Program-made: the position numbers and the translations under genes
Origin: Bacillota bacterium
GTDB taxonomy: Bacteria; Bacillota; Clostridia; Peptostreptococcales; Anaerovoracaceae
Direction: 5' to 3'
Assembly (NCBI GenBank): GCA_021769295.1
Contig: JAETTD010000003.1
Span: 1-64,000, forward strand
Length of the DNA stretch: 64,000 bases
Notes under the pieces: model-generated
What the model saw: only the letters and a program-made list of their open reading frames with translations
The model's database searches: none
What the model was told of the DNA's origin: nothing
Shown here: positions 18,536 to 26,512 of the stretch, one piece after another
Position numbering within the stretch: position 1 is the stretch's first letter
Layout: each line of letters starts with the position of its first letter

Positions 18536-18739
18536 CTACCTGAAAACTTCTATTGCTGCTTCAGGGCACATTACGGCGCACATTTTGCAGCCTATGCATT
18601 CTGCGTTTTCCTTCATTTCAACTATCTCGTATCCGTTTTCGTTGACTTCTTCTCCGATTTGAAGCACGTCCCTTGGGCATGCCTCGATGCACAAGCGGCA
18701 GGATTTACAATAGTTTTTAAGAACTTGGATTTTTGCCAT
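18536..18739 (-). CDS. 2-oxoacid:ferredoxin oxidoreductase, delta (2x4Fe-4S) subunit
   Basis: A 67-residue ferredoxin with two full C-x2-C-x2-C-x3-C-P motifs (CKSCRLCIEACP and CIGCKMCAVMCP), so it should carry two 4Fe-4S clusters. It links the TPP centre to soluble ferredoxin. The ATG is preceded by AGGAGG and is 17 bp after the stop of the P-loop gene. Confidence 0.93.
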   Translation of the reverse strand: MAKIQVLKNYCKSCRLCIEACPRDVLQIGEEVNENGYEIVEMKENAECIGCKMCAVMCPEAAIEVFR

Positions 18740-18755
18740 TTTTATCGCCTCCTGT

Positions 18756-19427
18756 TTATGGATATTCCAAATATCGCTTAATATATATAACGTCCTCTTG
18801 GGAAGTTTTCCCTTTAAGCCACTGCGGGAAAGTCACCATGGTAAACTTAATCCCGAGTTTATCTGCCAGAAAATTCAGAGTTTCCATTCCTTCTGAAACG
18901 GTATCCGCATCGGTGTACTCTCCCATATTGGGATTGGCAATAAACTCAAAATTTTCAAAAGCGCCGTAGTCTTTTATCTTGTCAATCATGGTCTTTATAT
19001 GTCCTTCGTCCATGGATAAAATCCTGAACGGATTTATTATAAAGAAAACCACGCTCTCGGTTTTCTTTATCTCCTCTGCAAATTGACCCATGGTAATGGC
19101 GCCTATTTCATTGCCTCCTATATCGAATACATTGATAAATTCCTCGCCCTTAATCAGCCTGAGCACTCCATGGGGAACCACCGGCGTATCCAAAAAGTGT
19201 TCTCCGCAAATCAGCGAAACCTTGTCCGCTCTTAATGATTTTTCATGGTCCCTCGACCTAAAAATTCCTTTTGTCTGGTCCATATCCACAAGGTTTACGA
19301 CCTTTTCGCCGCAGACTTTGTGCGCAAGCTCGACGGCGCAGTTCATAGACAGTTCCGTCTTGCCGCACCCCGACTCGCCTACAAATATTATGTTTTTCTT
19401 GCCGCAGGCTTTGTCAGTCCACTCCAT
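18756..19427 (-). CDS. P-loop NTPase of unknown role, first gene of the sigma-54 operon
   Basis: A 223-residue soluble protein with Walker A GESGCGKT at about residues 17-24. VVNLVDMDQTKG follows, then NVFDIGGNEIGAIT, which resembles a Walker-B/switch region of SIMIBI-type NTPases. It stands first in the operon, before the ferredoxin oxidoreductase. It may be an accessory factor for cluster or cofactor insertion, or a regulatory NTPase; neither can be shown. The start ATG 19427 has GAGGAGGAAACTT before it. A longer reading to 19604 would cross the -24/-12 promoter and is rejected. Confidence 0.82.
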   Translation of the reverse strand: MEWTDKACGKKNIIFVGESGCGKTELSMNCAVELAHKVCGEKVVNLVDMDQTKGIFRSRDHEKSLRADKVSLICGEHFLDTPVVPHGVLRLIKGEEFINVFDIGGNEIGAITMGQFAEEIKKTESVVFFIINPFRILSMDEGHIKTMIDKIKDYGAFENFEFIANPNMGEYTDADTVSEGMETLNFLADKLGIKFTMVTFPQWLKGKTSQEDVIYIKRYLEYP

Positions 19428-19479
19428 AAGTTTCCTCCTCGTCGATGTTACACTCTGTCCTATCTGTATAATAAGTAAA

Positions 19480-19496
19480 GCAATCTTTGTGCCAAC
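19480..19496 (-). promoter_or_regulatory. Sigma-54 (-24/-12) promoter of the catabolic operon
   Basis: The minus strand reads TTGGCACAAAGATTGC, which matches the TGGCAC-N5-TTGC consensus; GG and GC are 12 bp apart. The start of transcription would be near 19468, leaving a leader of about 40 nt to ATG 19427. A sigma-54 activator is encoded at the end of the same operon and a large inverted repeat lies about 95 bp upstream, so the three parts support each other. GTTGGC also occurs in the repeats of array B1, but here no partner arm is found at the array spacing. Confidence 0.75.
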
Positions 19497-19546
19497 GGTA
19501 AAAGTGCCTTTTTGCAAGGGAGGAGAGGATTGCCTGTGTGTTTTGT

Positions 19547-19583
19547 GCTGTAAAATACAGCATATTGTGATGTATTTTACAGC
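19547..19583. promoter_or_regulatory. Candidate enhancer site (UAS) for the sigma-54 activator
   Basis: GCTGTAAAATACA (19547-19559) recurs in inverted form at 19571-19583, a perfect 13-bp inverted repeat. The left copy is itself part of a 15-bp palindrome, GCTGTA-AAA-TACAGC. The centre is about 95 bp upstream of the predicted start, a usual place for an enhancer-binding protein. The sequence is unlike any repeat of array B1 that begins 31 bp further on. Confidence 0.6.
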
Positions 19584-19613
19584 AACTTTTCTCGCTCGTG
19601 CCACAACTATATC

Positions 19614-19867
19614 GTTGGCTTTTTGCAGGGCAACCGCTCAAAAAGCCAACATTTATTCCAATAACTGTAATTTTCCAAGGTCTTTCGCCGTCTTTGTTGG
19701 CTTTTTGAGCTTCTCCCCTGAAATTGGCCTACAAAAACCGCTAAAAACGTAGGCCACTTTTTTATCCCAATGAAAAACAGCCAACAGAGCCCTGTCGCAG
19801 CATCGAGTGAGTAGGTATTATGTAAACCTATGTTGGCTGATTTTTGTTTTTTCAAGATTATGACAAC
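19614..19867. repeat. Inverted-repeat array B1 (family B, four units)
   Basis: Units bounded by GTTGGC and GCCAAC (or close variants such as GGCCTAC and GACAAC) lie at 19614-19650, 19696-19732, 19749-19785 and 19832-19867. Spacers are 45, 16 and 46 bp. The order of spacers is the same as in the first four units of array B2, and parts of the spacers are also alike (AATAACTGTAA in the first; AGGTATTATGTAAACCTAT in the last, with an ATAGGT/ACCTAT-like inverted repeat). It fills the gap between the dagK-like gene and the sigma-54 operon promoter. Confidence 0.85.
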
Positions 19868-19879
19868 ATTATTTACAAT

Positions 19880-19910
19880 GAAAGAGAGAGGACCGCTTCC
19901 TCTCTCTTTC
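19880..19910 (-). terminator. Hairpin after the dagK-like gene
   Basis: GAAAGAGAGAGG and its complement form a 12-bp stem around a seven-base loop, about 18 bp past the stop of the dagK-like gene on the minus strand. The bases after it (ATTGTAAATAATG) are only weakly U-rich, so termination may be partial. Confidence 0.5.
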
Positions 19911-19927
19911 TCAATTCTGTCTCTATT

Positions 19928-20827
19928 CTATCGTTTTTCTTTATTTATCACCACGTCTATCGCATGGTGCAGGTTTTCAATTCGGATTTCCTCGCATCCT
20001 TCCTGATACTCTCCGTCTAAGGACCATGCCACGTCTTGGCCTGCCTTTATTACGAATTCTTTTGAATTTACAAATACGAGTTTATCGGAATTATAATTCT
20101 GAGTTGTAAGCATGTGAACGATTTCGGTAAGGTCTAAAAGATTTTTAGGTGATTTTACCAAAAGCAATTCAAACATTCCGTCGCTCATATCAACGTATTC
20201 GGGATTTAAAGTTAAAATTCCTGCAACGGAAGTGGAGTTGCTTATGGCTCCGAATATATAATCGTCTTCATAAACCACGCCGTCGGCCTCTATTCTCATA
20301 TGTTCCGGCTTTATGGAAGTAAGGCTGGTCACGCCCTCAAGTATATATGCAAGGTGTCCAAGCATATTTTTCACGTTCTGAGGAGTTGAATAGGAAGCCT
20401 GCGTAAAGGCGCCGAAAGACGCTATATACGAGAATTTTCTTCCGTTAAAGCTGCCTATGTCAAGAGGCACCTTTTCTCCGGAAACTATATCTCTTGCGGC
20501 CGCCGTTATGTTTGAAGACAGTTTTAAACTGTTTGCAAAGTCGTTTGTGCTTCCTGCCGGTATGTAGCCGACAGGCACCCTTTTATCGTTTTCCAGAAGC
20601 CCTGCAACCACCTCATTAAAAGTTCCGTCTCCGCCTATGCATGTAATCAAATCAAATTCCGCTCCGTATTGGGCGGCGTAGAGAGTTCCGTCTCCTCTTT
20701 TTGTGGTCGTCAAAACAGTAGACATATATCCGCCATTGGTAAATATATCCACTATATCCGTCAAATATTTGTTGGCTCTCTTTTTTCCCGAGCACGGGTT
20801 CATAATTATTAAGTTTCTCTTGTTCAT
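19928..20827 (-). CDS. Diacylglycerol/lipid kinase, YegS/DagK family
   Basis: The catalytic GGDGTFNEVVAGL and the second glycine-rich segment PAGSTNDFANSL are those of soluble DagK/YegS lipid kinases, which phosphorylate diacylglycerol using ATP and return it to phospholipid synthesis. The protein opens with LIIMNPCSGKKRA, matching the family. The length of 299 residues is typical. GGGGAA stands before the ATG. It is 57 bp from feoB with no terminator visible between them, so it may be read from the feoA promoter. Confidence 0.9.
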   Translation of the reverse strand: MNKRNLIIMNPCSGKKRANKYLTDIVDIFTNGGYMSTVLTTTKRGDGTLYAAQYGAEFDLITCIGGDGTFNEVVAGLLENDKRVPVGYIPAGSTNDFANSLKLSSNITAAARDIVSGEKVPLDIGSFNGRKFSYIASFGAFTQASYSTPQNVKNMLGHLAYILEGVTSLTSIKPEHMRIEADGVVYEDDYIFGAISNSTSVAGILTLNPEYVDMSDGMFELLLVKSPKNLLDLTEIVHMLTTQNYNSDKLVFVNSKEFVIKAGQDVAWSLDGEYQEGCEEIRIENLHHAIDVVINKEKR

Positions 20828-20883
20828 TTTTTCCCCTTTTTCTGACCTTCTCGGTAATATATTCTACATGCTTTTTGCTTTAT

Positions 20884-22743
20884 TTACAAGAAAAATCTGT
20901 ACATTGCCGCTGTCAGCGAGCAGATTGCAACTCCCATGACAAGGGGCACTGCAAAGGCAACGGCTGCCCATTTCCAGCTTCCGGATTCTTTTTTTATGGA
21001 TAGCAAGGTCGTCGCACAGGGCCAATGCATCAGTGAAAAGATTATCACATTTACGGCGGTCAGCCCATTCCAGCCGTTTGCACACAGCAATTCGCTGAAA
21101 AAGCTCAGGTCGCTTACTTCCGCCAAGGTCCCCTGGCTCATGTAAATCATCATCGCAATGGGAAGCACTATCTCGTTGGCCGGAATCCCAAGTATAAAGG
21201 CTGTCAAGATTACGCCGTCAAGCCCCATGAAAGCTCCCAAAGGCTCAAGAGTCTCGGCAATCTTTGATATAAGACTTGCATCTCCTGCATTTATATTTGC
21301 CAGAAGCCATATGACTATGCCGGCAGGCGCTGCCACTGCAACAGCTCTCCCGAGGACGAAGAGCGTCCTGTCGAATATCGAGCGCACCACTACTTTTCCT
21401 ATTTCCGGCTTACGGTAGGCGGGCAATTCCAAGGTAAACGACGACGGCGTTCCTTTGAGCAGGGTTTCAGATAGCATCTTTGTTGCCCCAAAGGTCGCTG
21501 CTACCCCGACCAATATGGCCGCAGTCAGAATTGCAGCGCCTTTCCAGCTTGATTCTGCCGCAAAAAACATGGTAATAACCGCTATCATAATGGGAAATCT
21601 GCCGTTGCATGGAACCAGCGAATTGGTCAGCATGGCGAGGAGGCGTTCCCTCTCTGAATCTATTATCCGGCATCCCACCACGGCGGAGGCATTGCATCCA
21701 AGTCCCATACACATGGTCAGCGCCTGTTTGCCACATGCTTTGCAGCATTTAAAGCATCTGTCCAGATTGAAGGCCACCCTCGGCAAAAATCCCCAGTCTT
21801 CAAGCAGAGTAAACAGCGGAAAGAAAATCGCCATAGGCGGCAACATGACGGATACCACCCATGCAAGTACGCGGTACATTCCAAAAGCAATCATTTCGCA
21901 GAATTCTTTTGAAGCTCCCAAGGCTGCCACACCGTCGTACAATGGCTGCTCAAGCTTAAAAAGCCATTTGCTCAATATATCCGACGGATAGTTTGCTCCC
22001 TGCACCGTAATCCAGAATATTATCAGCACCATAAGCGCCATAATAGGAAATCCCACAAGAGGGTTTGTAAGCGCTCTGTCTATTTTCAGCGTAATGTCTT
22101 CTTTTTCTTCCGGCGCAAAAACCACTTGTTCCACTACGCTCTGCGCTCTGGCGGCAAATACTTCGGGAGTATCCAAAAGCTTTGAATCGTATCCTTCGGA
22201 TGAGGGCTTGGATGCCGCTTTATTTTTATCGCCTTCTGAAAGCAAATCAAGGACAGCTTTGCCAAGCTTTTCTCTTATTTCCTCTTTCTTGGACGATTCT
22301 GTGGTAATTACCGGAACGCCCAAAAGCTTCTCCAGTTTTTCGATATCTATCTCAAGGCCCTTACGCCGTACCTGGTCCATAAGGTTTATGCATATAATCA
22401 CATCCTGCCTGTGTTTTAAAATCTGAAGAGCCAATATGAGATTTCTTTCAAGGCAGGTTCCGTCGCAGACCACTATCACACCTTGGCTGCCGGAATCGCA
22501 AATCCGGTCCCTTGCCACTTCTTCTTCCGGCGAGGACGCCTCAAGGGAGTAGCACCCGGGCGCATCTATGAGATGTACTTTTACATCATCTTTGGTCTTC
22601 CATATTCCTTCTGCGTTGGCTACGGTCTTTCCCGCCCAGTTTCCCGTGTGCTGATGCATTCCTGTCAGACAGTTAAATATGGTGCTTTTACCTACATTTG
22701 GGTTACCTGCAAGGACTATTTTTACCTTCCTATCATCACTCAT
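20884..22743 (-). CDS. feoB: Ferrous iron transporter FeoB
   Basis: N-terminal G domain with G1 GNPNVGKST, G3 DAPG and G4 NLMD, then a membrane region with the two Gate-type halves, containing conserved cysteine-rich CFKCCKACG and GLGCNASAV segments. The 619 residues are shorter than the E. coli protein (about 770) but within the range seen in Firmicutes. It imports Fe2+, needed here for the many iron-sulfur enzymes nearby. The start overlaps the end of feoA by 8 bp, so the two are translationally coupled. Confidence 0.95.
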   Translation of the reverse strand: MSDDRKVKIVLAGNPNVGKSTIFNCLTGMHQHTGNWAGKTVANAEGIWKTKDDVKVHLIDAPGCYSLEASSPEEEVARDRICDSGSQGVIVVCDGTCLERNLILALQILKHRQDVIICINLMDQVRRKGLEIDIEKLEKLLGVPVITTESSKKEEIREKLGKAVLDLLSEGDKNKAASKPSSEGYDSKLLDTPEVFAARAQSVVEQVVFAPEEKEDITLKIDRALTNPLVGFPIMALMVLIIFWITVQGANYPSDILSKWLFKLEQPLYDGVAALGASKEFCEMIAFGMYRVLAWVVSVMLPPMAIFFPLFTLLEDWGFLPRVAFNLDRCFKCCKACGKQALTMCMGLGCNASAVVGCRIIDSERERLLAMLTNSLVPCNGRFPIMIAVITMFFAAESSWKGAAILTAAILVGVAATFGATKMLSETLLKGTPSSFTLELPAYRKPEIGKVVVRSIFDRTLFVLGRAVAVAAPAGIVIWLLANINAGDASLISKIAETLEPLGAFMGLDGVILTAFILGIPANEIVLPIAMMIYMSQGTLAEVSDLSFFSELLCANGWNGLTAVNVIIFSLMHWPCATTLLSIKKESGSWKWAAVAFAVPLVMGVAICSLTAAMYRFFL

Positions 22744-22963
22744 GGCAGGCGCCCTCCACAGTAATCTGCGAAGCGTCTTCTCTTCTTATTGCTACCACTG
22801 CACCGCGTATTTTATATGCAGCCGGGTCTCCCAGCGGACTTCTCAGTACACATTTGACTTTCGTTCCTTCCACCAGCCCCAAATCACGCAGACGGCGGCT
22901 TTTGCATCGCATATTTGCAACTGTGGCTTCTTCCCCTATATTCAATTCATTTAAAGCTCTCAT
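22736..22963 (-). CDS. feoA: FeoA, SH3-like partner of FeoB
   Basis: A 75-residue basic protein with the FeoA fold signatures (RLRDLGLVEGTKV followed by PLGDPAAYKIRGAVVAIRR). FeoA binds the cytoplasmic side of FeoB and is needed for iron uptake. ATG 22963 is preferred over TTG 22966 because AAAGGAAC lies seven bases before it. That ribosome site is inside the right arm of a long hairpin (22971-23014), so translation may be controlled. Confidence 0.92.
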   Translation of the reverse strand: MRALNELNIGEEATVANMRCKSRRLRDLGLVEGTKVKCVLRSPLGDPAAYKIRGAVVAIRREDASQITVEGACHE

Positions 22964-22970
22964 CAAAAAC

Positions 22971-23014
22971 AGTTCCTTTCATTGATATGCTATTTTCAAT
23001 ATATGAAAGGAACT
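22971..23014 (-). promoter_or_regulatory. Leader hairpin covering the feoA ribosome binding site
   Basis: AGTTCCTTTCAT and ATGAAAGGAACT are 12-bp perfect complements (23014-23003 and 22982-22971 on the minus strand), separated by about 20 bases that can pair further (ATTGA/TCAAT). The Shine-Dalgarno AAAGGAA is within the second arm. The same dyad could also be a protein operator, but it does not look like a standard Fur or DtxR box. Confidence 0.6.
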
Positions 23015-23080
23015 TTGCCGTGGTGCGGCGTAAGAAACGGACTGCCGAAATGTCCGAGCCCGAAATCAAGCCATTATGTA

Positions 23081-23152
23081 TTTAAAATCGGGATGTAAAA
23101 TTTTTTACCTCCCCGGGGGTAAAAAATTTTACCCCCCAAAAAATCATATATA
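23081..23152. repeat. Element D1: paired GTAAAATTTTTTAC palindromes
   Basis: Two near-palindromic blocks, GTAAAATTTTTTACC and GGTAAAAAATTTTAC, stand head to head with C/G-rich runs between and beside them, ending in an ATCATATATAT tail. The same arrangement, tail and flank (TTAAAATCCGG-like) recurs at 50547-50619. It lies between pyrB and feoA. The blocks can form a hairpin with 15-bp arms on either strand. Function unknown; it may also serve as a transcription stop for the pyr operon. Confidence 0.7.
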
Positions 23153-23184
23153 TCTCTCCCTGACACACAAGCCTCTATACCCGG

Positions 23185-24255
23185 CTATGCCTCCCACTCA
23201 CAGTAGACACATCTGCATGTGCCGTCTTCCGACAGCGTGAATCTGTGCTCAAGTTCCTGCTCGGTGGAGGTTATGCATCGAGGGTTGGCGCACTTCTTTT
23301 CTGTCAAAGGAACGCCGCCGTCATCGAATGCTTCCGCCATACTTGACGACTCCAGCAGTTTCAGAATCAGCGCCATTCGCATGAGCTTTCCGTTGAGAGC
23401 CTGCTTAAAATAGCACGCTCTCGGGTCTTTATCCACTGCCACGCTTATTTCGTTTACCCTTGGGAGGGGATGAAGGATGCACATGTCATCTTTAGCTGCC
23501 GTCAGCTTTTCTGCGGTCAATATATAACTGTCCTTAAGCCTTTCGTATTCTTCCAGGCTGTCAAATCTTTCTCTTTGAACTCTGGTCATGTAAAGTATAT
23601 CAAGGCTCGGCATTGCTTCCTCAAGTGAAGCGGTTTCGCTGTATTCCATGCCGTTTTTCTCAAGAACGTCTTTTTTAACATATTCAGGCAGTTTAAGTTC
23701 GTCGGGAGAAATGAGAATTACCTTTATTCCCGCATATCTTGACAGCGCCAGAATAAGAGAATGAACCGTTCTTCCGTACTTCAAATCGCCGCAAAAGCCC
23801 ACCGTAAGGTGATCGAGTCTTCCCTTTTCCCTGTATATGGTCAGCAAATCCGCAAGGGTCTGAGTAGGGTGATTGTGGCCGCCGTCGCCGGCGTTTATTA
23901 CAGGTATCTGTGCATTTTGAGCTGCAACAAGGGGTGCTCCCTCCTTAGGATGCCTCATGGCTATTATATCGGCATAGCAGCTTACCACCTTTGCCGTATC
24001 CGCAACGCTTTCTCCCTTTGACGCCGAAGAACTGTTTGCCTCGGAAAATCCGATTACACTGCCGCCAAGTTCAAGCATGGCCGCTTCAAAGCTCAGTCTG
24101 GTTCTCGTGGAAGGCTCAAAGAAAAGAGTCGCCAGCTTTTTTCCCCGACACCTGTCCGAATATCGTCCGGGGTTCTCTGATATATCTATAGCCGTTCTCA
24201 TGAGTTCATACAATTCCTCTGCGGAAAAGTCCGTAATGCTTATAAGATTTTTCAT
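23185..24255 (-). CDS. pyrB: Aspartate carbamoyltransferase with PyrI-like zinc tail
   Basis: The first 305 or so residues are a normal PyrB catalytic chain: carbamoyl-phosphate motif FFEPSTRTR, the SSASKGES loop and the [12 protein letters not shown] segment. After this come about 50 extra residues ending in C-x4-C (CANPRC) and C-x2-C (CVYC), the zinc-binding pattern of the regulatory chain PyrI. The nucleotide-binding allosteric half of PyrI is absent and no separate pyrI is present in the operon. The tail may still hold trimers together through zinc, as PyrI does. Last gene of the pyr operon, three bases after pyrE. Confidence 0.94.
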   Translation of the reverse strand: MKNLISITDFSAEELYELMRTAIDISENPGRYSDRCRGKKLATLFFEPSTRTRLSFEAAMLELGGSVIGFSEANSSSASKGESVADTAKVVSCYADIIAMRHPKEGAPLVAAQNAQIPVINAGDGGHNHPTQTLADLLTIYREKGRLDHLTVGFCGDLKYGRTVHSLILALSRYAGIKVILISPDELKLPEYVKKDVLEKNGMEYSETASLEEAMPSLDILYMTRVQRERFDSLEEYERLKDSYILTAEKLTAAKDDMCILHPLPRVNEISVAVDKDPRACYFKQALNGKLMRMALILKLLESSSMAEAFDDGGVPLTEKKCANPRCITSTEQELEHRFTLSEDGTCRCVYCEWEA

Positions 24256-24258
24256 TTT

Positions 24259-24891
24259 TTACCTGCCAATCCAGCTTTCGTCAGACGGATTGTTCCTGAA
24301 GGCTATAAGGCGCCTGATGTCATCAGCCTTTATATATCCCTCTTCCGCCGCAACTTCTGCAATAACGTCAAAATTAGTCAAAGATATGTTTTTTACATCT
24401 GCTTCTCTCAGTCTTTCCAGACCTTTTTTCATTCCGTAAGTGAAAATGCTTACCACTCCAAGGACGTCTGCGCCTGCTTCTCTCAGCACGTTGACAACTT
24501 CAATTACGCTTCCGCCGGTGGATATCAAGTCCTCGACAACGACAACCTTCTGACCTTTCTCCAGTCTTCCCTCTATCTGATTCTGCCTGCCGTGATCCTT
24601 TGCACCCGAACGCACATAGCCCATAGGAAGGTTGAGCAGGTGGGCCGTTATTGCGGCGTGAGCGATTCCTGCCGTGGAAGTTCCCATGAGAACCTCTGCT
24701 TCAGGATAGTTTTCTTTTATCAAATGAGCAAGTCCTTCCTCCACATCTCTTCTGACTTGGGTGGAAGTCAGGGTCAGCCTGTTGTCGCAGTATACGGGGC
24801 TTTTTATTCCGCTGGCCCATGTGAAAGGTTCCTCCGGTCTGAAAAATACGGCTTGTATAGAAAGTAAATCTTTTGCAATCTTCTTTTCCAT
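24259..24891 (-). CDS. pyrE: Orotate phosphoribosyltransferase
   Basis: The PRPP-binding signature VVVVEDLISTGGSVIE, with its acidic pair, is clear. The YVRSGAKDHGRQNQIEG loop supplies the catalytic lysine and basic residues of OPRT. It converts orotate and PRPP to OMP, the substrate of the next upstream gene product, PyrF. The 210 residues are standard. It lies between pyrF and pyrB, with short gaps on each side. Confidence 0.95.
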   Translation of the reverse strand: MEKKIAKDLLSIQAVFFRPEEPFTWASGIKSPVYCDNRLTLTSTQVRRDVEEGLAHLIKENYPEAEVLMGTSTAGIAHAAITAHLLNLPMGYVRSGAKDHGRQNQIEGRLEKGQKVVVVEDLISTGGSVIEVVNVLREAGADVLGVVSIFTYGMKKGLERLREADVKNISLTNFDVIAEVAAEEGYIKADDIRRLIAFRNNPSDESWIGR

Positions 24892-24902
24892 TTTTATCTC
24901 CT

Positions 24903-25601
24903 TTAATCAACAAATTCTCTTATGCATCTTTCGTATGCGGCTACCGGGTCAGCTGCGGCTGTTATAGGGCGTCCCACAACTATGTAGTCCGAACCGGCCT
25001 TTTTTGCCTGAGCCGGTGTCATCACCCGCACCTGGTCTCCCACGTCGCCGTCTGCAAAACGCACTCCCGGCGTCACTGTCAGGAATTCTCCGCCGCATGC
25101 ATCGTGAACCTCGGAAGATTCGTGAGGCGAACATACTACGCCGTCAAGCCCCGCTTCCTTGGCATTCTTGGCATAATGCATAACCACCTTGTCCATATCT
25201 TCTTTTATGAGCAAGTCCTTTTCCATTCTCTCCTGGTCTGTGGAAGTAAGCTGGGTTACGGCTATGAGAAGGGGACCGGTCCCGTCATCATTCTTTAAGC
25301 CTTCCCTTGCGGCCTCCATCATCTTGACTGTGCCTGCCGCATGAACGTTGCACATGTCTACTCCCAAATCCGCCAAAACAGCCATGGCTTTTTTTACGGT
25401 ATTGGGAATGTCATGAAGCTTAAGGTCGAGAAATATCTTGTGGCCTCTTTTTTTAAGCTCTCTGACTATGGCAGGTCCCTCTGCATAAAACAGCTCCATA
25501 CCTATTTTGATGAAAGGTTTTTTTCCTTCAAACTTATCAAGAAATTCAAACACCTGATCTGCGCTGCTGAAATCACATGCAACTATAACATCCTTTCCCA
25601 T
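24903..25601 (-). CDS. pyrF: Orotidine 5'-phosphate decarboxylase
   Basis: The active-site [14 protein letters not shown] holds the D-x-K-x2-D catalytic array of OMP decarboxylase; VTPGVRF and GRPITAA phosphate-gripping segments follow. It makes UMP. The 232 residues match the short bacterial class. The start shares one base with the end of pyrD. Confidence 0.95.
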   Translation of the reverse strand: MGKDVIVACDFSSADQVFEFLDKFEGKKPFIKIGMELFYAEGPAIVRELKKRGHKIFLDLKLHDIPNTVKKAMAVLADLGVDMCNVHAAGTVKMMEAAREGLKNDDGTGPLLIAVTQLTSTDQERMEKDLLIKEDMDKVVMHYAKNAKEAGLDGVVCSPHESSEVHDACGGEFLTVTPGVRFADGDVGDQVRVMTPAQAKKAGSDYIVVGRPITAAADPVAAYERCIREFVD

Positions 25602-26512
25602 TATATGGCTCCTCCTATTATGCTCTTAAGTGATTCTATATTGTATTTCTTCATTTTTTCCGGCAACTCTTCTATTATGTCTCTGCAAGCATATGGGTTT
25701 ACAAGGTTTGCGGCCCCCACTTCGACGGCCGTAGCTCCTGCCAGCATCATTTCTATGACATCTTCCGCCGTGGAAATACCGCCGACGCCGACCACGGGAA
25801 TCTTGACTGCGCTTGCAACCTGATATACCATTCTGAGAGCCACAGGGAAGATGGCGCTTCCCGAAAAGCCTCCCATCCTGTTTGCCACTACGGGGCGCTT
25901 TGTCTTTAAATCTATCCTCATACCGAGGAGGGTATTTATCAGGCTTATTCCGTCCGCTCCTCCCTCTTCGCAGGCTTTTGCAATGGACACTATGTCGGTA
26001 ACATTGGGCGAAAGCTTGATTATTACAGGTTTTGTGGTTGCAGCCTTGACTGCCCTCGTTACCTCTGCCGCCGCCTCGGGCGATGTTCCAAAACTCATTC
26101 CGCCGCCGTGAACGTTGGGGCAGCTTACATTTACCTCGAGCCAGCCCACCTGTGGACATGAATCGAGCTTTTTGCATGTGTAAACATATTCTTCCGTTGA
26201 AAATCCGCTGACATTTGCCATGACCTTCTTGGAAAAACACTTCGCCAACCTTGGCAGTTCTTCTGATATGACCTTGTCTACACCCGGATTCTGAAGTCCC
26301 ACGGAGTTAATCAACCCTGCCGTACATTCTGCGATTCTCGGGGTGGGATTGCCGAATCTTTCATCTTTTGTGGTGCCTTTAAAGGAGAAGCTTCCCAGTA
26401 TGTTTATATCATACAATTCGGCAAACTCATATCCGTAGCCGAAAGTTCCGCTTGCCGCCATGACAGGATTATCCATTTCAATTCCGCATAGATTCACCTT
26501 CATATCTGCCAT
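25601..26512 (-). CDS. pyrD: Dihydroorotate dehydrogenase class 1B, catalytic subunit
   Basis: An FMN TIM barrel with the [11 protein letters not shown] loop, whose cysteine is the catalytic base of class 1 enzymes, and [27 protein letters not shown] near the C-terminus binds the FMN phosphate. Class 1B enzymes work with an iron-sulfur/FAD subunit and pass electrons to NAD+; that partner, pyrK, is encoded directly upstream and overlaps by 13 bp. This fits an anaerobe with no need for a quinone-linked enzyme. Confidence 0.95.
   Translation of the reverse strand: MADMKVNLCGIEMDNPVMAASGTFGYGYEFAELYDINILGSFSFKGTTKDERFGNPTPRIAECTAGLINSVGLQNPGVDKVISEELPRLAKCFSKKVMANVSGFSTEEYVYTCKKLDSCPQVGWLEVNVSCPNVHGGGMSFGTSPEAAAEVTRAVKAATTKPVIIKLSPNVTDIVSIAKACEEGGADGISLINTLLGMRIDLKTKRPVVANRMGGFSGSAIFPVALRMVYQVASAVKIPVVGVGGISTAEDVIEMMLAGATAVEVGAANLVNPYACRDIIEELPEKMKKYNIESLKSIIGGAI

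Noticed and set aside
19428..19604. Upstream extension of the P-loop gene
   Set aside because: It would read through the sigma-54 promoter and the enhancer-like repeat; ATG 19427 has a good ribosome site.
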